A stretch of 64,000 nucleotides of DNA from Bacillus sp. KH172YL63 (GCF_011398925.1 NZ_AP022842.1:2778001-2842000); one strand, 5' to 3'; numbered from the stretch's first letter, positions 17,224 through 27,002 are shown. A program made the numbers and translations. Notes: generated by a model not told the origin, from the letters alone.

Positions 17224-18291
17224 CTAAAGTGGTAGAATGATTAGATCTTTAGTTGAGTGTGTCAGTGTTTCATTGGAATCTTCCGTTATGAGTGTATCAT
17301 CTTCGATACGTACCCCGCCAACACCAGGCACATAGACGCCCGGTTCTACTGTCACGATCATTCCCTGCTCTAGCACCACGTCGGAGCGTGAAGATAAACC
17401 AGGGCCTTCATGGACTTCAAGACCGATTCCATGACCGAGTGAATGGCCGAAATACTCGCCATAACCTTTTTCCGTTATGTAATCACGGGCGATTGCATCC
17501 GCTTCTTTACCTGTCATGCCAGGCTTGATGTTTTCCATGGCCAGAAGCTGTGATTGAAGAACGACGTCATAGATCTCCTTCAATTTCTCACTCGGTTCCC
17601 CAACAGATACCGTACGCGTCATATCTGAGCAATAACCTTTATAGTATGCGCCATAATCAAGCGTTACAAAATCACCTTTTTCAATGACTTTATCACTTGC
17701 CACACCGTGAGGCAGGGCAGAACGGTTACCTGAGGCCACGATGATATCGAAGGAAGATGAAGTTGCCCCTGCTTTTCTCATGAAAAACTCTAATTCGTTG
17801 GACACTTCCAACTCTGTCACACCCGGCTTGATAAAATCTAATATATGCTTAAATGCTGCATCGGCAATATCTGCCGCATCCTTAATTATATTAAGCTCTT
17901 CCGATGTCTTAATCAAGCGTAACTTTTCCACTAAGCCTGCTACCGGCACCATTTCAGATTCAACGACTCCACGATAGTTTTCATAAGCACTGTAGGTCAT
18001 GTCATTCTTCTCAAAGCCAAGCTTCTGTATGCCAAGCCTCTTTGCCTGTTTCGCCACTTCTTCCTGGATCGGTCCCGAATGCTGTACGATTTCATAACCT
18101 GCAGCTTGTTCCGTCGCTTGTTCGATGTAACGGAAATCGGTGATGAATAGGGCTTTTTCTTTTGAGATTAATGCCACACCCGATGAACCTGTAAAATTGG
18201 TCATATAACGGCGGTTATAGGCACTCGTTAAAAGGATTCCGTCTAATTGATTTTCTGCAAAAGCTTCACGTAAGCGTTCAAGCTTCATCAT
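17224..18291 (-). CDS. papA: Xaa-Pro dipeptidase, M24 family (YqhT/PapA)
   Basis: 355 residues. N-terminal creatinase-like domain, then the pita-bread fold with the metal ligands Asp (TLDYGAYYKGYCSDMTRT), His (HSLGHGIGLEVHEGP) and Glu (TVEPGVYVPGVGGVRIEDD). Cleaves dipeptides or peptides with proline in the second position. The product of proline peptide turnover fits with its neighbour efp. Overlaps aroQ by 14 bp; two ATGs in a row at the start. Confidence 0.93.
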   Translation of the reverse strand: MMKLERLREAFAENQLDGILLTSAYNRRYMTNFTGSSGVALISKEKALFITDFRYIEQATEQAAGYEIVQHSGPIQEEVAKQAKRLGIQKLGFEKNDMTYSAYENYRGVVESEMVPVAGLVEKLRLIKTSEELNIIKDAADIADAAFKHILDFIKPGVTELEVSNELEFFMRKAGATSSSFDIIVASGNRSALPHGVASDKVIEKGDFVTLDYGAYYKGYCSDMTRTVSVGEPSEKLKEIYDVVLQSQLLAMENIKPGMTGKEADAIARDYITEKGYGEYFGHSLGHGIGLEVHEGPGLSSRSDVVLEQGMIVTVEPGVYVPGVGGVRIEDDTLITEDSNETLTHSTKDLIILPL

Positions 18292-18736
18292 CTTCCACTC
18301 CTTTATGATTCTTCATTATTGCTTGCAATGCCAATTCATACCCGAACAACCCCAGACCGACGATCTGACCGATTGTTTCAGGAGCCACAACGGACTGGTG
18401 TCTGAATGCTTCACGGGCATGAATATTTGAAATATGTACTTCCACAACAGGCACGGATACTGAAGCGACAGCATCTCTTAATGCGTAGCTGTAATGGGTG
18501 AAGGCCCCCGGGTTCAAGATAATCCCTCCATAACCTTCATCTTCTGCCTGATGGATGAGGTCAATCAATTCCCCTTCATGATTCGACTGGGCCGCTTTCA
18601 GCCGGCAGTCTTCCTTTTCTGCCAGGGATGCTAGCCTGTTTTCAAGCTGGGCAAGGGTGACGTGGCCGTAAATATGTGGTTCACGCCTGCCTAACCGATT
18701 TAAGTTCGGACCATTCAAAAGCAAGATTTTCATCAT
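18278..18736 (-). CDS. aroQ: 3-dehydroquinate dehydratase, type II
   Basis: 152 residues. Dehydrates 3-dehydroquinate to 3-dehydroshikimate in aromatic amino acid synthesis. Type II signatures: GPNLNRLGRREPHIYG with the catalytic Tyr, NPGAFTHYSYALRDA, and VEVHISNIHAREAFRHQS with the catalytic His. Good AGGAG site. A terminator for yqhR lies just upstream, so a separate promoter is needed; I could not identify it clearly. Confidence 0.95.
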   Translation of the reverse strand: MMKILLLNGPNLNRLGRREPHIYGHVTLAQLENRLASLAEKEDCRLKAAQSNHEGELIDLIHQAEDEGYGGIILNPGAFTHYSYALRDAVASVSVPVVEVHISNIHAREAFRHQSVVAPETIGQIVGLGLFGYELALQAIMKNHKGVEDDEA

Positions 18737-18747
18737 ATGTAAACTCC

Positions 18748-18780
18748 TAAAAAAATAGAATGTTCATCAAGAACATTCTA
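18748..18780 (-). terminator. Terminator after yqhR, upstream of aroQ
   Basis: Stem TAGAATGTTC/GAACATTCTA with loop TTGAT and a run of seven T on the minus strand. It sits about 50 bp beyond the yqhR stop and about 20 bp before the aroQ start. Confidence 0.75.
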
Positions 18781-18829
18781 ACATAAACCATTTACCTATA
18801 CCTACATAATTGTCTGATAAATAGGATTC

Positions 18830-19399
18830 TTAATGGGATACTTCCCCTGATCTTTCTTTTTCACCTTGATGCCTCAACTCATTCTCTTCATATGAAATCG
18901 AGTAGCCGATGAACACGCCATACAGCACATACAGGCAAAAGGTGGTGATCAATGTGTGATAATCAATCGCTTGAAAAGATTTCAGGCTTGGGAACAGCGG
19001 ATTAAGCAACAGGAAGAAGGCAAAATACAGTGCTACTCCATAGGCAACGCCCACCCACATTGATTTAAACTTACGCAACAGACCATAATAGATGAGTGCC
19101 ACTCCAATTGAGATAATGCCGTAAGCCACGATGGATAGGATAATCCCAATCCATGTATCCACCCATTCTCCCACCGCCCAGGGCTCGAAGATGATATTTG
19201 GTTCAATCTTCGTAAAGGAAAAGAAGTAACAGATGTACCCGACCGCACTCCACAGCATTCCGCCGATAAATCCCGTCACGACGACCATCATTGTGAATGA
19301 AAGTGGCTTTTCACTCTGATTTTGTTCTAAGCGGGGATTTTCCTTACTTTCTTCCGTCCCCTCCTGCACCTTTTCATGTTGACCTTTCTGCTCTGCCAT
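18830..19399 (-). CDS. yqhR: YqhR family membrane protein
   Basis: 189 residues, function unknown. A hydrophilic Gln/Glu/Lys-rich N-terminus (to about residue 34) precedes four membrane helices: TMMVVVTGFIGGMLWSAVGY, DTWIGIILSIVAYGIISIGV, SMWVGVAYGVALYFAFFLLL and TLITTFCLYVLYGVFIGYSI. It ends in a charged tail. The ATG at 19399 follows GGAGGTG; the frame is open to 19414. In B. subtilis yqhR lies next to yqhQ and yqhS (aroQ); yqhQ is missing here. Confidence 0.88.
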   Translation of the reverse strand: MAEQKGQHEKVQEGTEESKENPRLEQNQSEKPLSFTMMVVVTGFIGGMLWSAVGYICYFFSFTKIEPNIIFEPWAVGEWVDTWIGIILSIVAYGIISIGVALIYYGLLRKFKSMWVGVAYGVALYFAFFLLLNPLFPSLKSFQAIDYHTLITTFCLYVLYGVFIGYSISYEENELRHQGEKERSGEVSH

Positions 19400-19707
19400 A
19401 TGCAACACCTCCATTCGTAGTATGTCCCAATGATGTAAACATTTGCATGATAAGTTGAAATTTCACCCCGTTCACTTATGACAGGAATGTGGCGGGAAAT
19501 ATGAATAACGAACTGCTTTCCCTAGTGCTTTCCATCAATTTTTAGTAAAATAGAACATATCTTTCAAAGTTTCAGAAAAAGCAGGGGAGACACACATATA
19601 AACAGCAGATAAAAAAGCATGAAACACGGTTAAAAAACCCTTTAATTGTCTAGAATAATAGTATAAGTCAGATTCAAGATGGACTGTCATGTTAGGAGGT
19701 GGCTTTG

Positions 19708-20070
19708 TTGAACGCTCGTAATATTGTTGTTTTCACTTTAATTTTGTTGGCGATCATCGGTCTCGGACATTCCCTGTTCGGAAATCCGTTAGGGCTTGCC
19801 AAACAATTACTTTTCACAGCAGCTCTGATCGGAATCATTTATTTTGCATACCGCAGGTGGTTCAGCGGCAGGCGGGCTGGTAATAGTAATGAGCAAAGAG
19901 CGTTTCTGAAAGCAGCCAAGCAATCAAAGAAGCGGCATAAGAAGCAATCTTCAAAAAGGCCTCAAGTATCGAATGTGTCGAAAAAGCGCGGGACGCGTAA
20001 GAAATCAAACGCTAAACTAACCGTGATTGAAGGTAAAAAGAATAAAAAAAACAATCGAGCTTCGTTTTAG
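19708..20070 (+). CDS. yqhP: SA1360-family small membrane protein YqhP
   Basis: About 120 residues, function unknown. Two hydrophobic helices (NIVVFTLILLAIIGLGHSLF and LAKQLLFTAALIGIIYFAYR) are followed by a very basic tail rich in Lys, Arg and Ser (KKRHKKQSSKR). The open frame begins with GTG inside the AGGAGGTGG ribosome site, so I favour a TTG at 19708 (or 19705). The region 19415-19707 between yqhR and yqhP, which diverge, holds only promoter-like AT-rich DNA. The stop codon lies inside the terminator stem. Confidence 0.82.
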   Translation: MNARNIVVFTLILLAIIGLGHSLFGNPLGLAKQLLFTAALIGIIYFAYRRWFSGRRAGNSNEQRAFLKAAKQSKKRHKKQSSKRPQVSNVSKKRGTRKKSNAKLTVIEGKKNKKNNRASF

Positions 20071-20089
20071 GAGCTCGATTGTTTTTTTA
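20051..20089. terminator. Bidirectional terminator between yqhP and yqhO
   Basis: Eleven-bp perfect stem ACAATCGAGCT/AGCTCGATTGT with an A run before and T run after; it serves the convergent genes yqhP (+) and yqhO (-), overlapping the end of both. Confidence 0.9.
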
Positions 20090-20968
20090 TACCGGCCAGT
20101 TTTCCAAAAAGGTTTCCGCCCTCAATTTCCCGTATGTGATCAGTTCCTTTTTCTTCTCCGGGGTTAAGGAGAATTCGGTTGTCAGCACCCCTTCTGTCGG
20201 GATGAAGATGATATTTTTTTCGAGCTTTCTTGAAATGTAACGGGAATCATGGGCATCTTTCATTGTGATAAAAAGCGCCTCGTATAAATCGATCGCATTT
20301 TTGATTTGTTTTTTTGGTCTTGCGATAAGATCATGGCTCAGTTTCACCCCAAGGACCGGCCTCACATGCTGGACATTTTCTGCGTCAAATAGCCATAAGG
20401 GGAAATTACTGAGGACGCCTCCATCCACAAGGAAGCTGACACCGGCCAAAGATTTTAACTTTACAGGTTCAAAAAAATAAGGAATACTTGCACTCATGCG
20501 TATCGCCCTGGCGACCGGAAATGTCTCTTTCGGTATCCCATACTTTTCAAGATCATCAGGAAGCACCAGCAGCCTTCCATTCGTCAGATCAGAGGCGATG
20601 ACCCGGAGTGAATTCTTCGGAAGGTCGGCAAATGTATAAATCCCTTTCGCTTTCAGCTTCTCTTCCAGCCAGTTCTCAAGGGCCATCCCTTTATATAAAC
20701 CCAACCGGTAGTACACCCGAAACCATTTGATGATGGGAAGAGAGATGATCGCGTTCGTATCCAGTAATTCCTTCAGGTCAATTTCATCCATGATTTTCAT
20801 GATTTCACTGCTTGAATAACCCGCAGCGATAAATGAAGCGACGATCGCTCCTGCACTGGTTCCTGCTATCCTTTTAAAGCGATAGCCCTTTTCTTCTATC
20901 GCCTGATAGGCACCGATCAGTGCGAGCCCTTTGATTCCTCCACCCGAAAATACACCATCGATTTCCAT
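20087..20968 (-). CDS. yqhO: Patatin-like phospholipase YqhO
   Basis: 293 residues. Patatin fold with the oxyanion motif FSGGGIKGLALIGAYQAI (residues 8-25), the nucleophile elbow GTSAG (about 37-41) and the catalytic aspartate in FLVDGGVLSNFP (about residue 190). Predicted serine acyl hydrolase acting on lipids, cytosolic or membrane-associated. Natural substrate unknown. B. subtilis has mntR between yqhO and lipM; here nrdJ occupies that place. Confidence 0.92.
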   Translation of the reverse strand: MEIDGVFSGGGIKGLALIGAYQAIEEKGYRFKRIAGTSAGAIVASFIAAGYSSSEIMKIMDEIDLKELLDTNAIISLPIIKWFRVYYRLGLYKGMALENWLEEKLKAKGIYTFADLPKNSLRVIASDLTNGRLLVLPDDLEKYGIPKETFPVARAIRMSASIPYFFEPVKLKSLAGVSFLVDGGVLSNFPLWLFDAENVQHVRPVLGVKLSHDLIARPKKQIKNAIDLYEALFITMKDAHDSRYISRKLEKNIIFIPTEGVLTTEFSLTPEKKKELITYGKLRAETFLENWPV

Positions 20969-21026
20969 AGCCCCACTCCTTCAATGTCTACTACTACATC
21001 TTTAATTCAAAGTGGGGGAATTTAGA

Positions 21027-21061
21027 ATAAAAAAATAGGAAGGGAGCGGGTCCCTTCCTAT
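21027..21061 (-). terminator. Terminator after nrdJ
   Basis: Stem ATAGGAAGGGA/TCCCTTCCTAT with a run of seven T on the minus strand, about ten bases after the nrdJ stop. Confidence 0.88.
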
Positions 21062-21071
21062 CATTCTTCGA

Positions 21072-23642
21072 TTATAAACCGCATTTCAGCTGTGCACCGC
21101 AATTGGTACATGTGTTACAGCCACCCATGTCTTTGACCGTTCCTTTACGGCACACAGGGCACGTATTCCCAACTTCTGAACCGATCGTGACATCCGTCGA
21201 ACGAACATCCTGGATCGTATCAAGCAATACGATCGGCTTTTTCGATGTAGGGATTTCTTTTTGTTCCTGTCCGTCTTCGTCATCGAAGCTGTTTTCTTCC
21301 GCTTTCAGGGTAAGCACCTGGGAATCACGGCTTCCGTCGACATACACGGTTCCACCTTTCGCTCCGCCTTTATACAGACGCTCATACACTTTTTCCACCT
21401 GTTCCACCGTATATCCACGCGGGGCGTTGACCGTTTTGGAAATAGAGCTGTCGATCCAGTTCTGGATCACACATTGAACGTCGGCATGTGCCTGAGGCGC
21501 CAAGCTCATGGAAGAAACAAACCATTCCGGCAGATTGTCGGCATCCGCTTCAGGATTTCTCTTCAAGTAATCCTCAACGATGTCTGCCTTCACTTCAATG
21601 AATTTACCAAGGCGTCCACTTCTGTAGTAGGTGAAGGAGAAGTATGGTTCAAGACCTGTTGATACACCTACCATCGTACCTGTTGAACCAGTCGGAGCGA
21701 CCGTCAACAGATGGGAATTACGGATGCCGTACTGTTCAATGTCATGTCGGACATCTGCAGGCATTTTCTTCATAAAGCCGGTTTCAACAAATGCTTTTCG
21801 TAAAGCTTTCGTTTCTTCGTCCGTACTTCCGGTCAGGAATGGGAAGCTCCCTTTTTCCTTTGATAATTCCACTGAAGCACGGTATGCCGTCGTGGCAATG
21901 ACCTCAAACACTTCATCTACAAGCTTATTACCTTCTTCAGAACCGTATTCTTTCTCACAGTAGATCAATAAGTCAGCAAGTCCCATGACGCCGAGGCCGA
22001 CACGTCGTTCACCGAGGGCCTGCTTTTTGTTTTCATCAAGGAAGTATGGCGTCGCATCGATGACGTTGTCCTGCATACGTACACCCACTTCGACGGTCCG
22101 CTTCAACTTTTCAAAATCAACTGTCTTCGTTTCTTTGTCGGCAAACCGGGCAAGGTTGACTGCTGCCAGGTTACAAACGGAATACGGGGCAAGAGGCTGC
22201 TCACCGCACGGGTTTGTCGCCACTACCTTTTGGCCGTATGCTTTGGCATTTGTCATATCATTTGCGTTATCGATAAAGAAGATCCCAGGCTCTGCAGAGT
22301 AGGTTGCACACACATTGATCAGATTCCAAAGCTCCTTCGCCTTGACTTTACGGTATGTACGCACTTTATAGCCAAGCTTCTCCCACTCGCGCACATCACC
22401 TACGTTGTGCCATTCTTCGTTATAATATTTCATCTGCTCTTCATTATAGCTTTCCACATCAGGGAAGCGCAGCTCATATTCACGATCATTTTCCACTGCT
22501 TCCATAAAGTCGCTCGTCAGGCAGACAGAAATGTTCGCCCCTGTGAGGAACTCAGGATTGTGAACGCTGTAAGTCCCTCCGGTGCGGAGCTTTTCTTCTG
22601 CATGCTTAAGGATTTTCGCATCGAATCCACCGTATCCAGGGATTTGTCTATAATTCAGGATGCCTTGATACATCGCTTCCTCTTGTTCCGTCAGAGGGGT
22701 GAATTTCAGTTTATCCTCTGCAGCCTTCTTGATCGTTTCGTCTTCTGTGTTTTCGAGAAGATAGCGGAGGATACGCGGGTTTTGCATTTTGGAAATGATG
22801 AATTCAATAATGTCGGGATGCCAATCTGACAGCATGATCATCTGCGCACCGCGTCTTGAACCGCCCTGTTCAACCAGGTGTGTCAGCTTTGCGATATCAT
22901 CCAGCCAAGAAACAGAACCGGAAGATTTACCGTTCACGCCTTTAGCAAGCGTGTTGCGTGGACGAAGCGTCGATCCGTTCGTTCCGACACCGCCGCCCCG
23001 GCTCATGATTTCCATTACCTGCTTGCGGTGTTCTGAGATTCCTTCACGGGAATCCTGGACGAAAGGCATCACATAACAGTTGAAGTATGTGACGTCCGTA
23101 CCTGCGCCTGCTCCGTACAACACCCGGCCTGCAGGAACGAAATGGAGGTTCACTAATTCATGATAGAACTTCTCGAACCAAACTTGTCTTTTTTCAGGAG
23201 TTTCTTCCACTTCTGCCAAGCCTGTTGCGTTACGCTTTGCAATTTGTTCGTAATAGACTTCAAGAGGTTTTTCGATCACATCAAGGTTTCTTGATACGAT
23301 ACCTTTTTCCATTTCCTCAGGTTTGTCTATCGCACTTCTGTACTCTTCTTCGATCCAAACATCCGCCTTTTTCGTTTCCCAGTCGATGCTTGAGATATAA
23401 CCCAATCCACGTGCCGGAAATTTGGGATCCTCCTTGATCGTGAGTACGACAAAGTCCCCTTCTGAAAGTGTGATTTTTTCAGTGTCCTTGAAGGAATAGC
23501 GATCAATCATGACAAGACGGGATACACCTTTGTGGGTGGTAGTCATATCCGGGGTTATAGGATGTACCTGAGGAAATAATCCGATATCCTGGTTTAATCT
23601 TTCGATGTTTAATTTCATTGTGTTTTTCGACGCAACAGTCAT
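21072..23642 (-). CDS. nrdJ: Adenosylcobalamin-dependent (class II) ribonucleotide reductase
   Basis: 856 residues. Reduces ribonucleotides to deoxyribonucleotides using adenosylcobalamin, without oxygen need. Visible: the first active-site cysteine in YFNCYVMP, the substrate loop ATNPCGEQPLAPYSVCNLAA with catalytic Asn-Cys-Glu, the SGTMVG-type loop VAPTGSTGTMVGVSTGLEP, and a C-terminal zinc-ribbon-like CPVCRKGTVKDMGGCNTCTN. The end CGAQLKCGL carries the swinging cysteines. Two NrdR boxes lie upstream. Single-gene unit between terminator and regulated promoter. This enzyme is common in some Bacillus relatives but absent from B. subtilis. Confidence 0.95.
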   Translation of the reverse strand: MTVASKNTMKLNIERLNQDIGLFPQVHPITPDMTTTHKGVSRLVMIDRYSFKDTEKITLSEGDFVVLTIKEDPKFPARGLGYISSIDWETKKADVWIEEEYRSAIDKPEEMEKGIVSRNLDVIEKPLEVYYEQIAKRNATGLAEVEETPEKRQVWFEKFYHELVNLHFVPAGRVLYGAGAGTDVTYFNCYVMPFVQDSREGISEHRKQVMEIMSRGGGVGTNGSTLRPRNTLAKGVNGKSSGSVSWLDDIAKLTHLVEQGGSRRGAQMIMLSDWHPDIIEFIISKMQNPRILRYLLENTEDETIKKAAEDKLKFTPLTEQEEAMYQGILNYRQIPGYGGFDAKILKHAEEKLRTGGTYSVHNPEFLTGANISVCLTSDFMEAVENDREYELRFPDVESYNEEQMKYYNEEWHNVGDVREWEKLGYKVRTYRKVKAKELWNLINVCATYSAEPGIFFIDNANDMTNAKAYGQKVVATNPCGEQPLAPYSVCNLAAVNLARFADKETKTVDFEKLKRTVEVGVRMQDNVIDATPYFLDENKKQALGERRVGLGVMGLADLLIYCEKEYGSEEGNKLVDEVFEVIATTAYRASVELSKEKGSFPFLTGSTDEETKALRKAFVETGFMKKMPADVRHDIEQYGIRNSHLLTVAPTGSTGTMVGVSTGLEPYFSFTYYRSGRLGKFIEVKADIVEDYLKRNPEADADNLPEWFVSSMSLAPQAHADVQCVIQNWIDSSISKTVNAPRGYTVEQVEKVYERLYKGGAKGGTVYVDGSRDSQVLTLKAEENSFDDEDGQEQKEIPTSKKPIVLLDTIQDVRSTDVTIGSEVGNTCPVCRKGTVKDMGGCNTCTNCGAQLKCGL

Positions 23643-23747
23643 AAAGACAACTCCTTCTATCTCGAATGTTTCAATATATGTGATTTCCTTTGGTGTTTGT
23701 TTTCAAATATTACGATACCATAGCTTATTTTGAAAAGCAATAAATAA

Positions 23748-23796
23748 ACACAACATATTGTGTGCGCAAAAATATACAACACACCACATATTGTGT
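23748..23796 (-). promoter_or_regulatory. Pair of NrdR boxes upstream of nrdJ
   Basis: ACACAACATATTGTGT (23748-23763) and ACACCACATATTGTGT (23781-23796) are near-identical palindromes whose starts are 33 bp apart, about three helical turns, the classic NrdR arrangement. NrdR is the ATP/dATP-sensing repressor of ribonucleotide reductase genes. A TTGTAT/TATGTT pair overlapping the proximal box and a TTGCTT/TATCGT pair downstream are possible promoters. Apart from this and a terminator, 23643-23993 holds nothing else. Confidence 0.88.
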
Positions 23797-23951
23797 TTCA
23801 GGTCAACTGTTCTTTTGTTTGTCAAACGGATAATCAGCTGATAAAAATAGAAAACGGGAGAAAATAATAGAAAAAGATCTAAAGCATGACTGAATTCTAG
23901 TATTTTAGAACTTGATATAAATCAAACAACCGCAATCCTTGGTAAAACAGG

Positions 23952-23978
23952 AAAAAAGCGACAATCATCGCTTTTTTT
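23952..23978. terminator. Terminator after lipM
   Basis: AAAAAAGCGA...TCGCTTTTTTT stem with A and T runs, 16 bases beyond the lipM stop on the minus strand; would also work on the plus strand. Confidence 0.75.
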
Positions 23979-23993
23979 CTACAAAAACTTTTT

Positions 23994-24830
23994 TTAACGT
24001 TTGTAATTCCATTCATCGGACTCGTATCTTGACTTTGCAAGGTCCTCAACATATTGTGTTTCTTCATCAGAAAGTTCATAAGGTTCGAGATAAATATCCA
24101 AACCATCCTCAAAACCTTTTTTGAATGCTACCTTTGCCATGTCCATTGTGATGGTCTCAGTACTGATTTCGTTCATGGCAACTGCCTTATTTTTGAATGC
24201 ACGCTGCATCCTTTCTTTCACCCTGTCGGATGGATATTTAAACAGACTGAACAGCTTATCTTCATCGAGATCCAAAAGAATGGAACCATGCTGAAGGATG
24301 ACGCCCTTTTGACGTGTTTGGGCACTTCCAGCCACTTTTCTTCCTTCGACAACCAGTTCATACCAGCTTGGTGCATCAAAACAGACTGCTGAACGGGGGT
24401 TTTTCAATCCTTCCCGCTCTTCTGCCGTTTTAGGGACGGCGAAATAGGCTTCAAGGCCGAGTGCTTGAAATCCTTTCAATATCCCTTCAGAGATGACCCT
24501 GTATGCTTCTGTTACCGTTTTAGGCATTTCAGGATGATCCTCTGACACGATTACACTATACGTCAATTCGTGTTCATGCAGGACACCCCTTCCCCCAGTC
24601 GGCCTTCTCACAAATCCGAGCCCGTGCTCTTTAACCGCATCAAGATTGATTTCCTTTTCAACTCTCTGGAAGTATCCAACTGAAAGTGTGGCCGGGTCCC
24701 AGCCGTAAAAACGAATCGTCGGCGGTATCTTCCCTTGGCTGTGCCAATCAAGGAGTGCTTCATCAAGCGCCATATTATAGGACGGGGAACAATGCCCTGA
24801 ATCGATGAATCTCCATGTTTCTTTTTTCAT
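23994..24830 (-). CDS. lipM: Octanoyl-[acyl carrier protein]:protein N-octanoyltransferase LipM
   Basis: 278 residues of the BPL/LplA/LipB fold. LipM moves octanoate from ACP to GcvH in lipoic acid synthesis. Motifs: [20 protein letters not shown] at the start, [18 protein letters not shown], and the catalytic cysteine in [13 protein letters not shown] with [12 protein letters not shown]. Start at ATG 24830 after GAGGGATGG; frame open to 24848. Its target, lipoylated GcvH, belongs to the glycine cleavage system encoded by the gcv genes nearby. Confidence 0.94.
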   Translation of the reverse strand: MKKETWRFIDSGHCSPSYNMALDEALLDWHSQGKIPPTIRFYGWDPATLSVGYFQRVEKEINLDAVKEHGLGFVRRPTGGRGVLHEHELTYSVIVSEDHPEMPKTVTEAYRVISEGILKGFQALGLEAYFAVPKTAEEREGLKNPRSAVCFDAPSWYELVVEGRKVAGSAQTRQKGVILQHGSILLDLDEDKLFSLFKYPSDRVKERMQRAFKNKAVAMNEISTETITMDMAKVAFKKGFEDGLDIYLEPYELSDEETQYVEDLAKSRYESDEWNYKR

Positions 24831-25039
24831 ATTCCATCCCTCATTCATTTCGTCTCTGTTGTGTCATTTATATGTAAATCATTCAACTCACTAAGTCCGT
24901 TACTAGTCTATCAAATCCATTTCAAAAAACAAAGGAAAACAGATTGGAAAGTGTATGCATGAAAATAATAAATTTGTTTTGATTCTGCCGGCCTACATGA
25001 ATATAATAGAAGGTAGCGCATTTGTAGAAAGGAGCATGA

Positions 25040-25426
25040 ATGATGGAAGGATTATATATTCTATTAATCGTATTGGGTGGAATCATCATTTATTCACTAT
25101 TTACGTTCTTCTATCAAAAGAGAGTCGTAAACACCTTGAATGAAGAAGAATTTCGGGCAGGGTACCGCAAAGCTCAATTGATAGATGTCCGTGAAGCAAA
25201 CGAATTCGACAATGGCCACGTCCTCGGGGCCCGCAACATCCCTCTCTCTCAAATTAAAATGAGACAAAAAGAAATCCGCGCCGATCAACCTGTTTATCTT
25301 TATTGCCAAAGCGGTCTTCGCAGCGGCCGTGCAGCTCAAATGCTGCACCGTAAAGGATACAGAGATCTGCATCAGTTACAGGGCGGTTTCAAAAAGTGGA
25401 CCGGTAAAGTGAAACACAAGAAATAA
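25040..25426 (+). CDS. yqhL: Membrane-anchored rhodanese-like protein YqhL
   Basis: 128 residues. An N-terminal membrane helix (LYILLIVLGGIIIYSLFTFF) is followed by a rhodanese domain with LIDVREANEFDNGHVLGARN and the active-site loop CQSGLRSGRAA, whose cysteine would carry persulfide. Likely faces the cytosol. Start ATG 25040 or 25043 after AAAGGAG. Sulfur transfer is the family role; the acceptor is unknown. Only plus-strand gene in this stretch. Confidence 0.92.
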   Translation: MMEGLYILLIVLGGIIIYSLFTFFYQKRVVNTLNEEEFRAGYRKAQLIDVREANEFDNGHVLGARNIPLSQIKMRQKEIRADQPVYLYCQSGLRSGRAAQMLHRKGYRDLHQLQGGFKKWTGKVKHKK

Positions 25427-25431
25427 ATACG

Positions 25432-25463
25432 AAAAGGATTGCCTTTAAGGTGATCCTTTTTTT
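25432..25463 (+). terminator. Terminator after yqhL
   Basis: AAAAGGAT...CCT TTA AGG...ATCCTTTTTTT with two internal mismatches and a T run, directly after the yqhL stop. Confidence 0.7.
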
Positions 25464-25494
25464 GATATATTCCCCACCAAAAAGGGTAGGTGCA

Positions 25495-25529
25495 CAAAAA
25501 ATCCCCGCGGCCATTCGCTGCGGGGATTT
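25495..25529 (-). terminator. Terminator of the gcvT-gcvPA-gcvPB operon
   Basis: Nine-bp GC-rich stem AATCCCCGC/GCGGGGATT followed by six T on the minus strand, seven bases after the gcvPB stop. Confidence 0.9.
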
Positions 25530-25535
25530 ACGATT

Positions 25536-27002
25536 CTATTCGCTTTCCTTCATATAACGAAGGACGGGTTTTCTCGCTGCCAGTGTTTCATCCATACGCT
25601 TCACGATTGTTGTGTGAGGCGCTTCCTGCACGATTTCAGGGGTTTCTTCCGCTTCCTTCGCAATCTGGATCATGGCATCGATGAATGAATCAAGTGTTTC
25701 TTTTGATTCAGTTTCAGTCGGTTCGATCATCATGCATTCTTCTACATTCAGCGGGAAATATATGGTCGGTGGATGATAGCCGAAATCCAACAGTCGTTTC
25801 GCAATATCCAGCGTACGTACACCCAGCTTTTTCTGACGTTTTCCACTGATGACGAATTCATGTTTACAATGACGGTCATACGGCAGATCAAAATAAGGTG
25901 CAAGACGGCGCATCATGTAGTTTGCATTAAGGACGGCATTCTCTGTAACGGCTCTCAGTCCATCCGGCCCCATCGTTCTGATATACGTATAGGCACGGAC
26001 ATTGATGCCGAAGTTCCCATAGTACGGTTTCACACGACCGATGGAATCAGGACGGTTATAATCGAATTCAAATTGTTCTCCTTTTTTCACAAGGACCGGT
26101 TTAGGAAGGTACTTGATCAAGTCCTCCTTCACGCCTACAGGACCGCTTCCCGGACCGCCGCCCCCGTGAGGACCGGTGAACGTCTTATGAAGATTCAAAT
26201 GCACGACGTCAAATCCCATATCCCCCGGTCTCGCTTTCGAAAGCACCGCGTTCAGGTTCGCTCCGTCATAATACAGCTTACCGCCTGCTCCATGAATGAT
26301 GGAAGCCATTTCCAAAATGTTTTCTTCAAATAAGCCAAGCGTATTCGGATTTGTCAGCATCAGGGCAGCTGTATCATCTCCGACTACCCGCTTTAGATCT
26401 TCTAAATCAACAAGACCGTTTTCATCTGATTTCACGGTAACCGTTTCAAATCCGGCAACCGTGGCACTTGCAGGATTCGTTCCATGAGCTGAGTCAGGTA
26501 CGATCACCTTGGTGCGGTGGGTATCCCCATTTGCCTCGTGATAAGCACGGATCATCATAAGACCGGTCCACTCGCCGTGTGCCCCCGCAGCAGGCTGAAG
26601 GGTCACTTCATCCATACCCGTGATTTCTTTCAGATGTTCCTGAAGATCATACATCAGTTCCAGGGCACCCTGTACGCTTTCAGCTTCCTGAAGTGGGTTG
26701 ATGTGGGCAAAACCGTTCAGTCGTGCAACGTTCTCATTCACCTTCGGGTTGTATTTCATCGTACAAGATCCCAATGGATAGAAGCCTGAATCGACCCCGT
26801 GATTACGCTTTGACAGGGCCGTATAATGACGCATGATATCAAGCTCGGATACCTCTGGAAGCTCCGGTGCATCTTGTCGGATATAATCAGACGGGATGAG
26901 GTCAGACAGTTCCACCTGTGGTACATCCAGTTCCGGCAGGCTGTAACCTGTGCGTCCTTCTTTCGATAATTCAAAAATAAGAGGCTGATCTTGCTTATTC
27001 AT
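25536..27002 (-). CDS. gcvPB: Glycine dehydrogenase (decarboxylating) subunit 2
   Basis: 488 residues, the PLP-carrying half of the split P-protein. The PLP lysine lies in [35 protein letters not shown] and [12 protein letters not shown] line the cofactor site. Decarboxylates glycine and transfers aminomethyl to lipoylated H-protein. Overlaps gcvPA by 8 bp, implying coupled translation of the two subunits. Confidence 0.96.
   Translation of the reverse strand: MNKQDQPLIFELSKEGRTGYSLPELDVPQVELSDLIPSDYIRQDAPELPEVSELDIMRHYTALSKRNHGVDSGFYPLGSCTMKYNPKVNENVARLNGFAHINPLQEAESVQGALELMYDLQEHLKEITGMDEVTLQPAAGAHGEWTGLMMIRAYHEANGDTHRTKVIVPDSAHGTNPASATVAGFETVTVKSDENGLVDLEDLKRVVGDDTAALMLTNPNTLGLFEENILEMASIIHGAGGKLYYDGANLNAVLSKARPGDMGFDVVHLNLHKTFTGPHGGGGPGSGPVGVKEDLIKYLPKPVLVKKGEQFEFDYNRPDSIGRVKPYYGNFGINVRAYTYIRTMGPDGLRAVTENAVLNANYMMRRLAPYFDLPYDRHCKHEFVISGKRQKKLGVRTLDIAKRLLDFGYHPPTIYFPLNVEECMMIEPTETESKETLDSFIDAMIQIAKEAEETPEIVQEAPHTTIVKRMDETLAARKPVLRYMKESE

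Noticed and set aside
24050..24065. A third NrdR-like core (CAACATATTGTGTT) in lipM
   Set aside because: It lies inside the coding region near the lipM 3' end, lacks a partner box and the outer palindrome, so chance is more likely.
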